A stretch of 5,533 nucleotides of DNA from assembly GCA_026400415.1 (NCBI GenBank), contig JAPLPA010000105.1:1-5533 (forward strand). Direction: 5' to 3'. The position numbers and the translations under genes were made by a program. Each line of letters opens with the position of its first letter. Within the stretch, counting starts at the first letter, position 1. Shown here in pieces: positions 1 to 5,533 of this stretch. The notes beneath the pieces were generated by a model. It was not told where the DNA came from, searched no databases, and was given only the letters and a program-made list of their open reading frames with translations. Origin of the DNA: Afipia sp. (GTDB lineage Bacteria > Pseudomonadota > Alphaproteobacteria > Rhizobiales > Xanthobacteraceae).

Positions 1-1163
1 GCCAGACCGCGATGCAAGGCAGGGCTAGACGTTCCGAGTTCCAACATATCGCCGAGGACCGCGATGCGACGCCCGCGCGATCCCACTTTGGCCTGCCCCA
101 AAACGGTCAGCGCCGCCGCCATGGACGCCGGATTGGCATTATAACTTTCATCGATCAGCGTAGCGCTGCCGCCCGCAACGCTCAGCGTTTCACGCACGCC
201 CCGCCCGGCCGCAGGCTTCATCTGCGCCAATGCCAGCGCGGACAACGCCAAGTCCGCTCCCGCTAGTGACGCCGCTGTCAAAACCGCGAGCGAATTCATC
301 GCTATGTGCTTGCCCGGAACCGCGATTTTGTAGGTGACATCGTGACCGAGGATATTTGCATGGACAGCCGAACAAGACGGATGCAGCGCGATGTCGATCA
401 TCCGCGCATCGGCTTTTGGATTTGTGCCGAACGACACGATGCGTGAGACGCCAAGTTTCTCCGCGCGCTGCCTCAGCCGCGCGAATTGCGGATTGTCGAT
501 ATTGAGCACCGCCGCACCGCCCGGCTCTAACCCAAAAAAGATTTCTGCCTTGGCATCCGCGATTGCCTCGACGTTTGGGAAGAATTCCAGATGCACAGGC
601 TCGACTGTGGTGACGATCGCCACATGTGGTCGCACCATTTTCACCAAAGGCTCAATCTCGCCCGCATGGTTCATGCCAATCTCGAAAATTGCGAACTGCG
701 TCGCACGCGCCAGCGACAGCGGCACGCCCCAGTGATTGTTGAATGATGCGGCGGACGCATGAGTCTCGCCCTGCGCGCCGAGTACCGCGCGTAACGCTTC
801 CTTGGTCGAGGTCTTGCCGACGGAGCCGGTGACGGCGATGACTTTTCCGTCGAGCCGCGCACGCGATGCCTTGGCGAGGTCGACCAATGCAGCGAGCACG
901 TCATCGACAATCAACAAGCGTGCGTCAGCGGCGTACTTGTGACGATGGCCTTTTGCAACGACCGCAACCGCGGCGCCCTTGTCGAGCGCTGCGGCGACGA
1001 AATTATGGCCGTCGTGCACATCGCCCTTGATGGCGAAATAAGCCTCACCCTCGACCAGCGTGCGGCTGTCGATGGAAATGCCGCTGACGGTTTCCGAAAG
1101 CGCGCCTTGGCGCTCTGAGCGCATCGCGTCCGCCATCGCGGAGATGGTCCAAAGCGCGCTCAT
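1..1163 (-). CDS. murF: UDP-N-acetylmuramoyl-tripeptide--D-alanyl-D-alanine ligase MurF, 3'-truncated by window edge
   Basis: MurF adds D-Ala-D-Ala to the UDP-MurNAc-tripeptide made by MurE, completing the cytoplasmic precursor. The frame runs open from ATG 1163 to the window edge: 387 codons and two bases. I translated it by hand. It begins MSALWTISAMADAMRSERQG and shows the N-terminal domain ISIDSRTLVEGEAYFAIKGD (29-48), the P-loop VTGSVGKTSTK (111-121), NNHWGVP (142-148), EIGMNHAGEI (161-170), the likely carbamoylated lysine in DAKAEIF (203-209), MNSLAVL (289-295), DESYNANPASM (338-348) and GDMLELG (371-377). The family is usually around 450-480 residues, so the end of the third domain lies beyond position 1, probably followed by mraY. 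The loop between SLAR and FAIFEIG (about residues 154-156) looks about three residues shorter than in relatives I remember; the frame is kept. The start overlaps the murE stop. Confidence 0.96.
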   Translation of the reverse strand, partial: MSALWTISAMADAMRSERQGALSETVSGISIDSRTLVEGEAYFAIKGDVHDGHNFVAAALDKGAAVAVVAKGHRHKYAADARLLIVDDVLAALVDLAKASRARLDGKVIAVTGSVGKTSTKEALRAVLGAQGETHASAASFNNHWGVPLSLARATQFAIFEIGMNHAGEIEPLVKMVRPHVAIVTTVEPVHLEFFPNVEAIADAKAEIFFGLEPGGAAVLNIDNPQFARLRQRAEKLGVSRIVSFGTNPKADARMIDIALHPSCSAVHANILGHDVTYKIAVPGKHIAMNSLAVLTAASLAGADLALSALALAQMKPAAGRGVRETLSVAGGSATLIDESYNANPASMAAALTVLGQAKVGSRGRRIAVLGDMLELGTSSPALHRGL

Positions 1164-2608
1164 GCGGCGTGCTCCGCAAGTGCGGCTGCGGCGGCGTCGT
1201 GATCGCTGAAAGGCAAAATTTTGTCACCGATGATCTGTCCGGTCTCGTGGCCTTGGCCGGCGATCAAAAGAGCGTCGCCTTTTTCCAGGCCGGCAATAGC
1301 CGCGCGTATGGCTTCGGCGCGATCTCCGATTTCCTTCGAGTCCTTGGCAGCAGTGATGATCGCCGCACGAATGGACGCGGGATTTTCCGAACGCGGGTTG
1401 TCGTCGGTGACAATAACAACATCCGCTTTCTGCGAGGCAATTTCGCCCATCAACGGACGCTTGCCGCTATCGCGGTCACCGCCCGCGCCGAACACGACGA
1501 CAAGTTTGCGCTTGGCATAAGGCCGCAACGCTTCCAGCGCCTTCGCCAGCGCGTCGGGCTTATGTGCGTAGTCGACAAATATTGGAGCGCCGTTGCGCTC
1601 GCCGACAAGCTCAAGCCGCCCGGGAGCACCTTCAAGTTTTTCGATGGCGGCGAATACACGTTCGGCATCGCCGCCGGTCACCATCGCAAGTCCTGCCGCC
1701 ACAAGCGCGTTCTCGATCTGGAATTCGCCGACCAGCGGCAGGCGAATGCGCCGCACACGGCCGCCATGCTTGATGGTGAGCATCTGTGCGAACCCGTCGA
1801 TCGAAGCCGCAATAAGCCTGATCGCATCGCCCTTGCGACCCACGGTGACGATCTGAAGCCGGCGGGCGCGGGCTGCGTCGATCACCGCATCGGAATGGTC
1901 ATGATCTGCATAAATTACTGCGCTCCCGCCATCGACGATGAGATCGGTGAACAACCGCAACTTCGCGCCGAGATAATGTTCGACGGTCGGATGATAGTCC
2001 ATGTGGTCGCGGGACAGATTCGTAAAGGCTCCAGCACCCACACGCACACCATCGAGACGAAATTGGTCGAGCCCGTGCGACGAGGCCTCAAGCGCGAGAT
2101 GCGTGACGCCTTCGCTCGCAAGCTCGTCGAGCGAGCGATGCAGAGCAATCGGATCGGGCGTCGTCAGCGAGCCATAAATCGTGCGCTTCGGCGACACCAA
2201 TCCGATGGTGCCTATGCTGGCCGATGCATAGCCGAGTCGTTCCCAAATCTGCCGCGTGAAGGCTGCGACAGATGTCTTGCCGCTGGTGCCGGTGACGGCC
2301 GCGATAGTTTGTGGCTGACGCGGAAAAAATCTGGCCGCAGCAAGCGCCAGCGCGCGCCGGGGATTGGGCGAAGCAATGAACGCCACGCGGTTGTCGTTTT
2401 GAGGAATCCGGTCCGCCAGCACCGCCACCGCACCCGACGCAATCGCCTGATCGACAAACCGCGCGCCATCGGTCTTGACGCCCGCAAGCGCAAAAAAAAC
2501 ATCGCCGGGCTTTACGACGCGGCTATCGACGGCAAGACCCGTGACCGCAACAGCCGCATGCTGCGCGTCCACCACGGCGTCGCCACTGAATAGGTCGCCC
2601 AGCTTCAT
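1160..2608 (-). CDS. murE: UDP-N-acetylmuramoyl-L-alanyl-D-glutamate--2,6-diaminopimelate ligase MurE
   Basis: MurE is the cytoplasmic ATP-dependent ligase that adds the third residue to the UDP-MurNAc-dipeptide. The 482 residues match the usual family length. Visible motifs are the N-terminal uridine-binding region with DSR (28-30), the P-loop GTSGKTS (107-113), TTPDP (149-153), EASSHGL (174-180), the likely carbamoylated lysine K216 in GAKLRLF, DYAHKPDAL (346-354), GAGGDRD (374-380), and GQGHE (451-455). DDNPRSEN (402-409) contains the DNPR signature that selects meso-diaminopimelate over lysine, as expected for a Gram-negative cell wall. The ATG at 2608 follows ftsI by 36 nt, and MKLGDLF is a typical N-terminus for this group. 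The TGA stop overlaps the murF ATG (ATGA), so coupled translation with the next enzyme of the pathway is likely. The frame is intact from end to end. Confidence 0.98.
   Translation of the reverse strand: MKLGDLFSGDAVVDAQHAAVAVTGLAVDSRVVKPGDVFFALAGVKTDGARFVDQAIASGAVAVLADRIPQNDNRVAFIASPNPRRALALAAARFFPRQPQTIAAVTGTSGKTSVAAFTRQIWERLGYASASIGTIGLVSPKRTIYGSLTTPDPIALHRSLDELASEGVTHLALEASSHGLDQFRLDGVRVGAGAFTNLSRDHMDYHPTVEHYLGAKLRLFTDLIVDGGSAVIYADHDHSDAVIDAARARRLQIVTVGRKGDAIRLIAASIDGFAQMLTIKHGGRVRRIRLPLVGEFQIENALVAAGLAMVTGGDAERVFAAIEKLEGAPGRLELVGERNGAPIFVDYAHKPDALAKALEALRPYAKRKLVVVFGAGGDRDSGKRPLMGEIASQKADVVIVTDDNPRSENPASIRAAIITAAKDSKEIGDRAEAIRAAIAGLEKGDALLIAGQGHETGQIIGDKILPFSDHDAAAAALAEHAA
1172..1175 (-). 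promoter_or_regulatory. Ribosome binding site of murF (GGAG)
   Basis: GGAG on the minus strand lies 8 nt before the murF ATG at 1163, inside the last codons of murE. Together with the ATGA stop-start overlap it supports this murF start and translational coupling. Confidence 0.6.
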
Positions 2609-2644
2609 GTCATCCCAGTCCGAAAGCGCGGAAGGCTTATGCGC
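2609..2644 (-). other. 36-nt ftsI-murE spacer
   Basis: This is the only real gap between genes in the window. It holds no convincing terminator hairpin and is too short for a separate promoter to be recognised by eye. Just before the murE ATG the minus strand has GGGA four bases upstream, a weak and rather close Shine-Dalgarno. An ATG four codon-shifted bases upstream (ATGACATGA) opens only a two-codon frame. Confidence 0.6.
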
Positions 2645-3250
2645 TTACCGGCTCTCCTTCGATGTCGCAAGAATAAGGCGCTCGGACGGCGGCAGATCGA
2701 ACCGTGGCGTAATTCCGAGCAGCGGCGCAATGCGCTCGATGACTTTGCCGCCGGTCGGAACAGCATTCCAGCCGGACGTAATAAATCCTTGTGTCTCCGG
2801 CAAAGGCTGCGGCTCGTCCAACATAACGAGAAGCTGATATTTCGGATTGTCGGCAGGCAGGATGGCTGTGAAAGAATTCAGAACCTGCTTCTTGGCATAG
2901 TGACCGTTGATGACTTTCTCAGAGGTGCCGGTCTTGCCGCCGATGTAATAGCCGTTGACGTTGGCCTGTTTCGCAGTGCCGATCTCGGCATTGAGCCGCA
3001 TCAAATAGCGCATCTTGTCGCTGGTCTCGGATTTGACGACACGCGTAGCAAGCTTCATCGCATCGGCCTCGCTACGCCGGAGGAACGTCGGCGGAATGAG
3101 ATAGCCGCCATTAATGACAGCGTTGATGCCCATTACCGCCTGCAACGGCGCGACCGAAAGCCCATGCCCGAATGCGATGGTGACGGTGTTCAATTCGGCC
3201 CAATGCTTCGGCACAATCGGCTCGGCGCTTTCAGGCAATTCCGTGCGCAC
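2645..3250 (-). CDS. ftsI: FtsI C-terminal fragment with the KTG motif, displaced frame
   Basis: This frame carries the rest of the transpeptidase domain: RTELPESAEP, FGHGLSVAPLQAVM, then GGKTGTSEK (fragment residues 104-112) with the K-T-G triad of the active site, then VMLDEPQ and the conserved tail GWNAVPTGGKVIERIAPLLGI. It ends in TAA at 2647-2645. A GTG at 3250 is the first possible start, but no Shine-Dalgarno sits at a normal distance; the nearest GAGG is about 16 nt upstream. Independent translation is therefore unlikely. The fragment has no membrane anchor, no export signal and no catalytic serine. I read it as the 3' part of a broken ftsI, not as a separate gene. Confidence 0.85.
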   Translation of the reverse strand: MRTELPESAEPIVPKHWAELNTVTIAFGHGLSVAPLQAVMGINAVINGGYLIPPTFLRRSEADAMKLATRVVKSETSDKMRYLMRLNAEIGTAKQANVNGYYIGGKTGTSEKVINGHYAKKQVLNSFTAILPADNPKYQLLVMLDEPQPLPETQGFITSGWNAVPTGGKVIERIAPLLGITPRFDLPPSERLILATSKESR

Positions 3251-4368
3251 AGAAATGTTTTGTGAGCCTCGACACCCTGCGACAACGCGATGCGCGCAGC
3301 ACCGATGTTCGACGAATAGGTGAAAACTTCGGAGAGTGAAATGTTACGGCCGAGCGGATGAGAGTCGCCGATGGAGAACTTACCGTAGCGCAGCGATGCG
3401 CGTGCGTCGGACTGAGTGTTAAGATTGGCCTTGCCGGAATCCAACGCCATCGCCAGCGTCAGCGCCTTGAAGGTCGATCCCATTTCATAGACGCCGGTGG
3501 TCAGACGGTTGATGCGGGTCGGATCGTTGGCTTCGCGCGAATTGTTGGGATCGTAATCCGGCACGGACACCATGGCGACGATCTCGCCGGTCTTCACATT
3601 GGAAACGAGACCTGCCGCAGCTTTCGCCTTGTATTTGTCTTTCGCCTTGAGCAATTCATCGCGCAGCGCGTGTTCGACGCGAAGATCGACTGCAAGCTCG
3701 ACCGGTTTCTGCAGCCGATCAGTCGCAAAACCCGCACGATGCAAATCGGCAAGGCCCGTACCATCGAGCCATTTTTCCATACCCGCGATGCCCTGATTGT
3801 CGATGTTCACATGTCCGATCAGGTGCGACGCCAACGGTCCGCTCGGATAGACACGCTTGTTCTCGCGCAAAAACCCGATGCCGGGAATTCCGAGGCGGTA
3901 GACTTCCTTCTGCTGTACCGGCGTGATTTCACGCTTCAGCCACACGAAGCCCTTGCGTGACGACAAGCGGTCTCGCACTTCGCCGGCATCCAGATCGGGC
4001 AAGGTCGCCGTCAAAAGTTCGATAGCTTCGTCCTTGTCGATGATGCGTCGCGGCTCGCCGAACAGCGACGGCGTCTTCACATCGGTCGCGAGAATTTCGC
4101 CGTTGCGATCCACGATGTCGGGACGTGCGGTCGCAGTCGCATCCTGCGAAGCGGTGCGGCGCGTGCCGTGGCTGTCGCCATTGATTGCGAAGAAGACGAG
4201 ACGGCCGCCGATGATCAAATACACGGCAGCGAACGCGATGATCGCAAAGCCGACGCGGGTGCGCGCCTTGGCCGAGCGATCGACATTGCGTCCATACAGC
4301 ATCGAGCGGATAAACCGGCTGCGCCATGACTCTGTTGGCGCGGATTTCACAACCTCATGACCGCTCAC
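3190..4368 (-). CDS. ftsI: FtsI N-terminal fragment: TM anchor, PBP dimer domain, SxxK and SxN motifs
   Basis: This is the 392-codon frame read from the true ftsI start. A basic cytoplasmic tail (about 1-38) precedes one membrane span at about 39-62 (VGFAIIAFAAVYLIIGGRLV). The PBP dimerisation domain follows, opening with the class B signature PDIVDRNGEILATD (83-96) and containing PSGPLASHLIGHVN (175-188). The transpeptidase domain then begins. S298 of GSTFK is the SxxK acylation serine with K301, and YSSN (351-354) supplies the SxN triad. Homology stops at L373. The last 19 residues (CARNCL... to the TGA at 3192-3190) are out-of-frame junk. As written, the product would lack KTG and the C-terminal third of the catalytic domain and should not work as a transpeptidase. 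It overlaps the ftsL stop by 4 nt (GTGA). Confidence 0.88.
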   Translation of the reverse strand: MSGHEVVKSAPTESWRSRFIRSMLYGRNVDRSAKARTRVGFAIIAFAAVYLIIGGRLVFFAINGDSHGTRRTASQDATATARPDIVDRNGEILATDVKTPSLFGEPRRIIDKDEAIELLTATLPDLDAGEVRDRLSSRKGFVWLKREITPVQQKEVYRLGIPGIGFLRENKRVYPSGPLASHLIGHVNIDNQGIAGMEKWLDGTGLADLHRAGFATDRLQKPVELAVDLRVEHALRDELLKAKDKYKAKAAAGLVSNVKTGEIVAMVSVPDYDPNNSREANDPTRINRLTTGVYEMGSTFKALTLAMALDSGKANLNTQSDARASLRYGKFSIGDSHPLGRNISLSEVFTYSSNIGAARIALSQGVEAHKTFLCARNCLKAPSRLCRSIGPN

Positions 4369-4757
4369 CGACGTTCCTCCGGCGACGGCACGGAACCGGT
4401 AACGCTTTCCTTGTCGACGTTCTTGTCGGTGGTATCGATCATCGATCCGATCGGATCCGGATCATCCGGCTTGATGAAATTCGGCGGACGCGGCGGCAGG
4501 TTCTTGAGTTGATCGTATTGCGTCGCCTCGACCGGCTTGAGCGAGAGATAACGCGTCGCAAGTTCCTGCATCCGACCTGGCGTTTCAAGCTTCGCCCATT
4601 CGGCCTGAAGACCCGCGATGGCCTCACGCTGCTCACGAATATCGGCGCGCAGCTGCAGCACCCGTTCCGTGCGGACCGTCGACTCCATCTTGATGCGGTA
4701 AACATAGGCCGCCGCAAAAACCAGCGCGCAAATCACGAGCAGATGAATGATCCGCAC
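4365..4757 (-). CDS. ftsL: Cell division protein FtsL
   Basis: FtsL is a small bitopic inner-membrane protein of the divisome that works with FtsB and FtsQ and helps activate the FtsW-FtsI septal synthase. The frame encodes 130 residues from a GTG start. It has almost no cytoplasmic tail, one hydrophobic segment at about residues 3-20 (IIHLLVICALVFAAAYVY), then a charged heptad-like stretch at about 24-58 (LRADIREQREAIAGL within it) expected to form a periplasmic coiled coil. A proline- and acid-rich tail follows (about 88-130). FtsL sequences diverge strongly, so the call rests on this topology and on position between rsmH and ftsI. The GTG at 4757 lies 2 nt after the rsmH stop and 7 nt after a G-run (4770-4765) that can serve as a ribosome binding site. 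The TGA stop overlaps the ftsI start (GTGA). Confidence 0.93.
   Translation of the reverse strand: MRIIHLLVICALVFAAAYVYRIKMESTVRTERVLQLRADIREQREAIAGLQAEWAKLETPGRMQELATRYLSLKPVEATQYDQLKNLPPRPPNFIKPDDPDPIGSMIDTTDKNVDKESVTGSVPSPEERR
4375..4380 (-). promoter_or_regulatory. Ribosome binding site of ftsI (GGAGGA)
   Basis: The minus strand reads GGAGGA, then six bases (ACGTCG), then GTG. This is a near-perfect Shine-Dalgarno at optimal spacing and lies within the last codons of ftsL. It decides the ftsI start as the GTG at 4368, which overlaps the ftsL TGA, in preference to later in-frame codons. Confidence 0.85.
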
Positions 4758-4759
4758 GC

Positions 4760-5533
4760 TTACGCCCCCCGCATCACATCGACCAGTTGCGGCCAGTCGA
4801 ATGATGCCGTTTCCGACAAAGCAGGTGCATCAGTGCGCTGGGCAGCACGAAGCTTTGCCGAACGCGCGCGCGGGTTGGACGCTATCTCGCTGTCGCCTGC
4901 GACAACCGGGCGCTTGGTGATGATATCGAAACTCGGCTCGGTCTGAGCGGTTTCGGGCAGATGCCGCGAGCCGCCACTGCGCTTGCCGCGCTCGTTCATG
5001 AAATTCTTGACGATGCGATCTTCCAGCGAATGAAACGAAACGACAACGAGCCGCCCGCCGGGTTTCAGCACGCGTTCGGCAGCGACCAGCGCGGCATGCA
5101 ATTCGTCGAGTTCCTCGTTGACGAAAATCCGCAGCGCTTGAAACGTCCGCGTCGCTGGATGAATCTCATTCGGTTTGGAGCGCACGACGCGCGACACAAT
5201 GTCAGCCAAAGCGCGCGTGGTTGTGATGGGCGCTTCCTTGCGCGGAGCGGCGGTGGCACGCGCGACACCGCGCGAATGGCGCTCTTCGCCGAAGATATAG
5301 ATGATGTTCGCCAGATCGGTCTCGGATGCGCGCGCGATGACGTCCGCAGCGGTCGGGCCATCTCCGCCCATCCGCATGTCGAGCGGACCGTTGAGACGGA
5401 ACGAGAAGCCGCGCTCGCCCTGATCGAGTTGCATGGACGACACGCCGACATCCATGACAATGCCGTCGACCGCACTGAAACCTTGCCCCGCGCAGACATC
5501 GGAAAGATTGGAGAAGCGATCCTCGACCAGCGT
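4760..5533 (-). CDS. rsmH: 16S rRNA (cytosine-1402-N4)-methyltransferase RsmH (MraW), 5'-truncated by window edge
   Basis: RsmH uses S-adenosylmethionine to methylate N4 of C1402 in the decoding centre of 16S rRNA, in the cytoplasm. The frame stays open from the window edge to a TAA at 4762-4760, giving 257 visible residues. The family is usually a little over 300, so the N-terminus with the glycine-rich SAM-binding loop lies outside the window. Visible family segments, numbered from the edge, are DVGVSSMQLDQ (28-38), PLDMRM (50-55), HPATRTFQALRI (125-136), GGRLVVVSFHSLEDR (159-173) and the basic NPRARSAKLRAA (220-231). An internal ATG at 5455 is not the start, because homologous sequence (LVEDRFSNLSDV...AVDGIV) continues in frame upstream of it. 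The gene ends 2 nt before ftsL and is the first visible gene of the dcw run. The identification is firm; only the true start is unseen. Confidence 0.97.
   Translation of the reverse strand, partial: TLVEDRFSNLSDVCAGQGFSAVDGIVMDVGVSSMQLDQGERGFSFRLNGPLDMRMGGDGPTAADVIARASETDLANIIYIFGEERHSRGVARATAAPRKEAPITTTRALADIVSRVVRSKPNEIHPATRTFQALRIFVNEELDELHAALVAAERVLKPGGRLVVVSFHSLEDRIVKNFMNERGKRSGGSRHLPETAQTEPSFDIITKRPVVAGDSEIASNPRARSAKLRAAQRTDAPALSETASFDWPQLVDVMRGA
4765..4770 (-). promoter_or_regulatory. Putative ribosome binding site of ftsL (G-run)
   Basis: Six consecutive G residues on the minus strand end 7 nt before the GTG start of ftsL and lie inside the last codons of rsmH. They can pair with the pyrimidine-rich 3' end of 16S rRNA, partly through G-U pairs. 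With the 2-nt spacing this supports the GTG at 4757 as the start and suggests coupling to termination of rsmH. The match is looser than a canonical GGAGG. Confidence 0.5.

Larger units (their letters stand above)
2645..4368 (-). pseudogene. ftsI: Septal transpeptidase FtsI (PBP3), frame broken by an apparent ~25-nt deletion
   Basis: FtsI is the class B penicillin-binding protein that cross-links septal peptidoglycan; it is anchored in the inner membrane with its catalytic domain in the periplasm. The gene covers this span in two frames. The first gives MSGHEVV through GVEAHKTFL (residues 1-373) and includes a TM segment, a dimerisation domain and the SxxK and SxN motifs. The second resumes at RTELPESAEP and runs to ATSKESR and a TAA, including KTG. 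Homologues as I recall them carry about nine residues (like RKMGQLTRL) between HKTFL and RTELPES. Here only two bases separate the CTG of L373 from the CGC of the resumed frame, which implies a loss of 3x9-2 = 25 nt. Restored length would be about 580 residues, normal for alphaproteobacterial FtsI. The rest looks conserved, so the lesion is recent or is a sequence error. The start is GTG with a perfect GGAGGA six bases upstream. Confidence 0.9.

Noticed and set aside
391..735. Plus-strand open frame of 114 codons opposite murF
   Set aside because: murF is continuously open and conserved on the minus strand through this interval, and the plus-strand product shows no family signal.
1169..2593. 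A 474-codon open frame on the plus strand antisense to almost all of murE
   Set aside because: Its codon position 1 lies opposite murE position 3, so its stops would need TTA, CTA or TCA codons in murE, which are rare in a GC-rich gene. The protein has no recognisable domain and is full of Arg/His/Gly typical of a shadow frame. murE itself is unmistakable on the other strand.
2609..2644. Possible terminator or internal promoter between ftsI and murE
   Set aside because: The only inverted match is about three base pairs around CCGCGCTTTCGG with no T-run after it. 36 nt leaves little room for a promoter, and none is recognisable.
2639..3960. Plus-strand open frames of about 200 codons antisense to ftsI (2639-3265 and 3358-3960)
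   Set aside because: They have the same mirror-phase relation to the two ftsI frames as the murE shadow, no domain signal and no convincing ribosome binding sites.
4326..4946. A 206-codon plus-strand open frame across ftsL and the end of rsmH
   Set aside because: It runs antisense through ftsL and into rsmH, is low in recognisable motifs and rich in Arg. It is a chance open frame in GC-rich DNA.

Overview
The window is a stretch of a division and cell wall (dcw) cluster from a GC-rich alphaproteobacterium. Every gene lies on the minus strand. Read in the direction of transcription, from the high-coordinate end to the low, the order is rsmH (mraW), ftsL, ftsI, murE, murF. This is the canonical proteobacterial dcw order. 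Protein wording such as the RsmH segment DVGVSSMQLDQ, the short FtsL and the FtsI segment RTELPESAEP suggests Hyphomicrobiales, probably the Bradyrhizobium/Rhodopseudomonas/Nitrobacter/Afipia group. That placement is inferred from remembered family sequences, not from a search.

Layout: 5533-4760 holds rsmH, cut off at its 5' end by the window edge. 4757-4365 is ftsL. 4368-2645 is ftsI, broken by a frame change near 3248-3252. 2608-1160 is murE. 1163-1 is murF, cut off at its 3' end by the window edge. Junctions are tight: 2 nt between rsmH and ftsL, a 4-nt GTGA overlap between ftsL and ftsI, 36 nt between ftsI and murE, and a 4-nt ATGA overlap between murE and murF. This fits one polycistronic, translationally coupled transcript. 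I see no promoter, terminator, RNA gene, mobile element, CRISPR array or long repeat, and no stretch over 300 bases lacks a gene.

The genes act together. MurE and MurF build the UDP-MurNAc-pentapeptide precursor in the cytoplasm. FtsI (PBP3) cross-links septal peptidoglycan on the periplasmic side. FtsL is a bitopic divisome scaffold protein that helps control the septal synthase. RsmH methylates 16S rRNA and traditionally sits at the head of this cluster.

The one clearly abnormal feature is ftsI. Its reading frame breaks between the SxN and KTG motifs of the transpeptidase domain. The break looks like a loss of about 25 nt (roughly nine residues), not a single-base slip. Because ftsI is normally essential, this is either a sequence/assembly error or a real lesion covered by another septal PBP. 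A second, frame-preserving shortfall of about three residues is suspected in murF. I found no sign of a new biological system; the rest is ordinary core-genome content.
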